A stretch of DNA of 7,060 nt from Rhodoferax sp. (GTDB lineage: Bacteria; Pseudomonadota; Gammaproteobacteria; Burkholderiales; Burkholderiaceae_C). The notes under the pieces were generated by a model. That model searched no databases, had not been told where the DNA came from, and saw only the letters and a program-made list of their open reading frames with translations. The stretch covers positions 1 to 7,060 of the forward strand of contig JAIFMA010000057.1 of NCBI GenBank assembly GCA_020048795.1. Direction: 5' to 3'. Positions 5,069-7,060 of this stretch are shown here, one piece after another (position 1 is the first letter of the stretch; every line of letters begins with the position of its first letter). The translations under genes were made by a program, and so were the position numbers.

Positions 5069-5818
5069 TCAGAAAACGCTGCGCGGCGGACGCTCGTGGT
5101 CGCTGAGTTGCAGCACCTCGGAGCCCATCATCGAACGCCACGAAGCTGACCCTGCCGCAAGGTCGATTTCGACATGCGCTGGCACCGGCCCGATCTGACG
5201 GCCGGCATTGAACACCCAGGTGTTGTTCAGGCGGTCAGCCCAGGCACCATCGGGTTTGAACGGCGGCTCGTGCACATGGCCGGTCAGTACCATGTCGGGT
5301 TGAAACTGGTTGATCCAGCCACCGATGTCGGCATCGCCATAGTGACGGCGACCGGTCCAGCAAGTGGGTGAGCCCATGGGCGGCCAGTGGTAAACCCAGA
5401 GCCAACGCGCCGGGCGACGCAGCGCATCCGCAGCCAGTTGCGCTTGCAGTGCGGCACGGCCCTCGGGGCCATCCCACCACGGGCAGATGGTGATCAGGGT
5501 GTCGCCCAGCAGCAGCGAGTCGCCATCGGTCGGGACCCCGAGCGCACGCGCCTCACCCAGCCACAGGGCGGCTTGCTCACCCATGGCGTCTGGCCCGGTG
5601 AGATCGTGGTTGCCCGAACTAACCACCACGCGAGTGGCTGCCTGCAACAGCGACAAATAGCGCAAGATGACCACCGACTGTGCGTCGATTGACACCGCCG
5701 AGCTGATGTCCAACGAATCACCCGCCAACACCACCAGATCAAATGAAGGTGCCACACGCACCACCCAGTCGAGTTGGGGTAGCGTGTAATGCAGGTCGGA
5801 CACCAAGAGGATTTGCAC
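5069..5818 (-). CDS. Calcineurin-like metallophosphoesterase
   Basis: This is a 249-residue soluble hydrolase with the complete set of metal ligands of the metallophosphatase fold: Asp8 and His10 (SDLH), Asp34 (LAGDS), Asn70-His71-Asp72 (GNHD), His144 (YHWPP), and His181 and His183 (GHVH). Such proteins bind two divalent metal ions and hydrolyse phosphomonoesters, phosphodiesters or nucleotides; the sequence does not reveal the substrate. The GTG start at 5818 places the first beta-strand and the DxH motif right at the N-terminus, as is usual, although no Shine-Dalgarno is visible before it. It has no signal peptide, so it is cytoplasmic. It is convergent with the cyclic-nucleotide-binding gene. 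A functional link, such as a phosphodiesterase next to a nucleotide-binding protein, is tempting but unproven because the genes do not share a transcript. Confidence 0.88.
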   Translation of the reverse strand: MQILLVSDLHYTLPQLDWVVRVAPSFDLVVLAGDSLDISSAVSIDAQSVVILRYLSLLQAATRVVVSSGNHDLTGPDAMGEQAALWLGEARALGVPTDGDSLLLGDTLITICPWWDGPEGRAALQAQLAADALRRPARWLWVYHWPPMGSPTCWTGRRHYGDADIGGWINQFQPDMVLTGHVHEPPFKPDGAWADRLNNTWVFNAGRQIGPVPAHVEIDLAAGSASWRSMMGSEVLQLSDHERPPRSVF

Positions 5819-6230
5819 GTTTGGGGATGCGTTGGATGATCTTCAGGTGCGATCTTAGACGCTTGCGCCGGGTCCCTCAGGTCAAACCAAAAAATTGTTA
5901 CTGGGCCCGCGTTGTCACCGGCCATCCAAAATCCGGGCAGTCCACCGTCCGGGAGCAAAACCCTGGTCAAGAAAACTTGCGCGCCATGATGGCTGTGCAG
6001 GCCATTCGTACTACACCAGTTGCGAATGCAGACGCACACTGAAAACCCAAAGTTAAGCGATGCCCTGGAAGATTGTGAATTTGAAAGATGTGCACGCAAG
6101 CCAACGGCACCATGGCGGTGGTCGGTTTTGCAGCGACAGCCCGGGAAGCCGCAAACGTTGTACTGATTCCTTGGCACTGCCAAGTGACCCACTCGGGCGC
6201 GTCAAGCCGAATCCAGGTTGAGGGGTTCGT
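5819..6230. other. 412-bp intergenic stretch without a convincing gene
   Basis: This lies between the start of the phosphoesterase gene and the stop of the thiamine-diphosphate enzyme gene, so it should hold the phosphoesterase promoter. A minus-strand TTGACC at 5885-5880 is followed by TCTAAG (5859-5854), but the 20-base spacing is too long for a normal sigma-70 promoter. A perfect hairpin CTTGGC-ACT-GCCAAG is at 6170-6184. A plus-strand frame of 48 codons (6088-6234, starting MCTQANGTMAVV) is open with a weak GAAAG before it; I do not recognise it and do not call it. The stretch could contain the decayed remains of an older gene. Confidence 0.4.
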
Positions 6231-7060
6231 CTAACCAGCAGCCGCCAAAGCTGCGCTGCGAATGCCGTCCAGCGTACTCGTCGGAGTGATCGCCTGCGGG
6301 TCCAGCAGGCAATGCAAGATGGCCGGTTTACCGCTGGCGCGGGCGCGCGCCAAAGCGGGGGCAAACTCGTCAGTCGTCGTGACGCGTTCGCCATGCCCGC
6401 CAAACACCTGGGCGTAGCCGCAGAAGTCGGGGTTGTTCAGCTGCGTGGCACTGATGCGACCGGGATAGTGGCGCTCCTGGTGCATACGGATGGTGCCGTA
6501 CATGGCGTTGTCCAACAGCACGACGACGATGGGCAGCTTGTATTGCACGGCGGTGGCGAACTCCTGACCATGCATCATGAAGTCGCCATCGCCGGCAAAC
6601 ACCACGACTTCGCGCTGCGGCCACAGGCGCTTGGCCCCGATACCCGCAGGAAGGCCGTAACCCATGGAACCGCTGGTCGGTGCCAACTGGCTGGCATAGT
6701 GGGTAAACGGCCAAAAGCGGTGCACCCAAGTGGCAAAGTTGCCAGCACCGTTGCAAAAAATGGTGTCTGCGGGCAAGGCCTCACGCAGGTGCTGCATCAC
6801 CTCACCCATTTGCAGTGGGCCGGGAACGCGGATCACTGTGGGGTCGCTCCAGCACAAATAGTTTTGGTGGGCCTCGACGGTGGCTGCTGCCCAAGTCACC
6901 TGGGCCTTGGGGCGCAGGGTAGACACCGCTTGGGCAAACGCCTGCGGCGTGGCGTGGATAGGCTGCACCGCACGGTACAGCTTGCCCAACTCATCGGCAT
7001 CGGCATGCACATGCACCAGAGTTTGCTGCGGTGCAGGAATGCCCAGCAATTGGTAGCCCT
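6231..7060 (-). CDS. Thiamine-diphosphate enzyme, acetolactate-synthase-like, C-terminal part
   Basis: The visible 275 codons are the C-terminal half of a ThDP-dependent enzyme (family usually 530-600 residues); the gene enters from beyond the right end, so its start is not here. The first part is the end of the central domain (HVHADADELG). The pyrophosphate-binding domain then follows, with CNGAGNFATWVHR, the SGSMGYGLPAGIGAK loop and the ThDP/Mg motif GDGDFMMHGQEFATA ... LLDNAMYGT. The GDG and the Asn after 25 intervening residues match the classic GDG-x(25-30)-N motif. Overall it resembles IlvB-type acetolactate synthase large subunits and related ThDP carboligases or decarboxylases. No ilvN/ilvH small subunit or ilvC follows, so a dedicated branched-chain biosynthetic role is not supported. 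Substrate unknown. Confidence 0.88.
   Translation of the reverse strand, partial: GYQLLGIPAPQQTLVHVHADADELGKLYRAVQPIHATPQAFAQAVSTLRPKAQVTWAAATVEAHQNYLCWSDPTVIRVPGPLQMGEVMQHLREALPADTIFCNGAGNFATWVHRFWPFTHYASQLAPTSGSMGYGLPAGIGAKRLWPQREVVVFAGDGDFMMHGQEFATAVQYKLPIVVVLLDNAMYGTIRMHQERHYPGRISATQLNNPDFCGYAQVFGGHGERVTTTDEFAPALARARASGKPAILHCLLDPQAITPTSTLDGIRSAALAAAG

Noticed and set aside
5494..6192. Long minus-strand frame across the phosphoesterase start
   Set aside because: Its second half lies out of frame over the well-supported phosphoesterase; Cys/His/Trp-rich composition is typical of a shadow frame.
6088..6234. 48-codon plus-strand frame overlapping the end of the thiamine-diphosphate enzyme gene
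   Set aside because: Only a weak GAAAG lies before it and it resembles no family I know; cannot be told from a chance frame.

Overview
The window looks like chromosomal DNA of a betaproteobacterium of the order Burkholderiales, most likely a Comamonadaceae (Rhodoferax/Polaromonas-like). The evidence is the protein types (a Tat-exported high-potential iron-sulfur protein, UbiG followed by a Gph-like phosphatase), a tmRNA 5' end of the betaproteobacterial form, and moderately high GC. This assignment comes from recognition by eye, not from a database search.

Layout. Positions 1-157 hold an upstream region with a near-perfect FNR box, followed by a plus-strand HiPIP gene (158-460) closed by a strong intrinsic terminator (479-510). 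Next come ubiG (566-1279) and, 5 bases later, a gph/mupP-type HAD phosphatase (1285-1968), both on the plus strand and probably one transcript. Directly after them lies a scar: the first ~75-80 bases of a tmRNA gene (ssrA) start at 1981 and lose tmRNA identity before the tag-coding part. After a GC-rich hairpin there is only the C-terminal end of a phosphoenolpyruvate carboxylase (to 2318). A (GGGGTT)n tract with six G4 runs follows (2421-2454).

From 2475 to 4031 a complete CPA1-type Na+/H+ antiporter is encoded on the minus strand. Its 5' side faces a divergent plus-strand gene for a single-domain cyclic-nucleotide-binding protein (4440-4922). The intergenic region between them carries a 157-bp MITE-like element (4073-4229) with 26-bp inverted ends, a 3-bp target duplication, and an internal perfect Shine-Dalgarno in front of a 12-codon frame. 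A copy of that Shine-Dalgarno block sits upstream of the cyclic-nucleotide-binding gene.

The right part holds two minus-strand genes separated by 412 bp with no convincing gene: a calcineurin-like metallophosphoesterase (5069-5818) and the C-terminal half of a thiamine-diphosphate enzyme of the acetolactate-synthase type (6231 to beyond the window end).

The genes do not form one pathway. UbiG (ubiquinone) and HiPIP (periplasmic electron carrier) both serve respiratory or photosynthetic electron transport, and the FNR box suggests oxygen control of HiPIP. The most unusual parts are the ssrA/ppc scar with its G-rich tract and the MITE-like element. I did not find a clear new multi-gene system.
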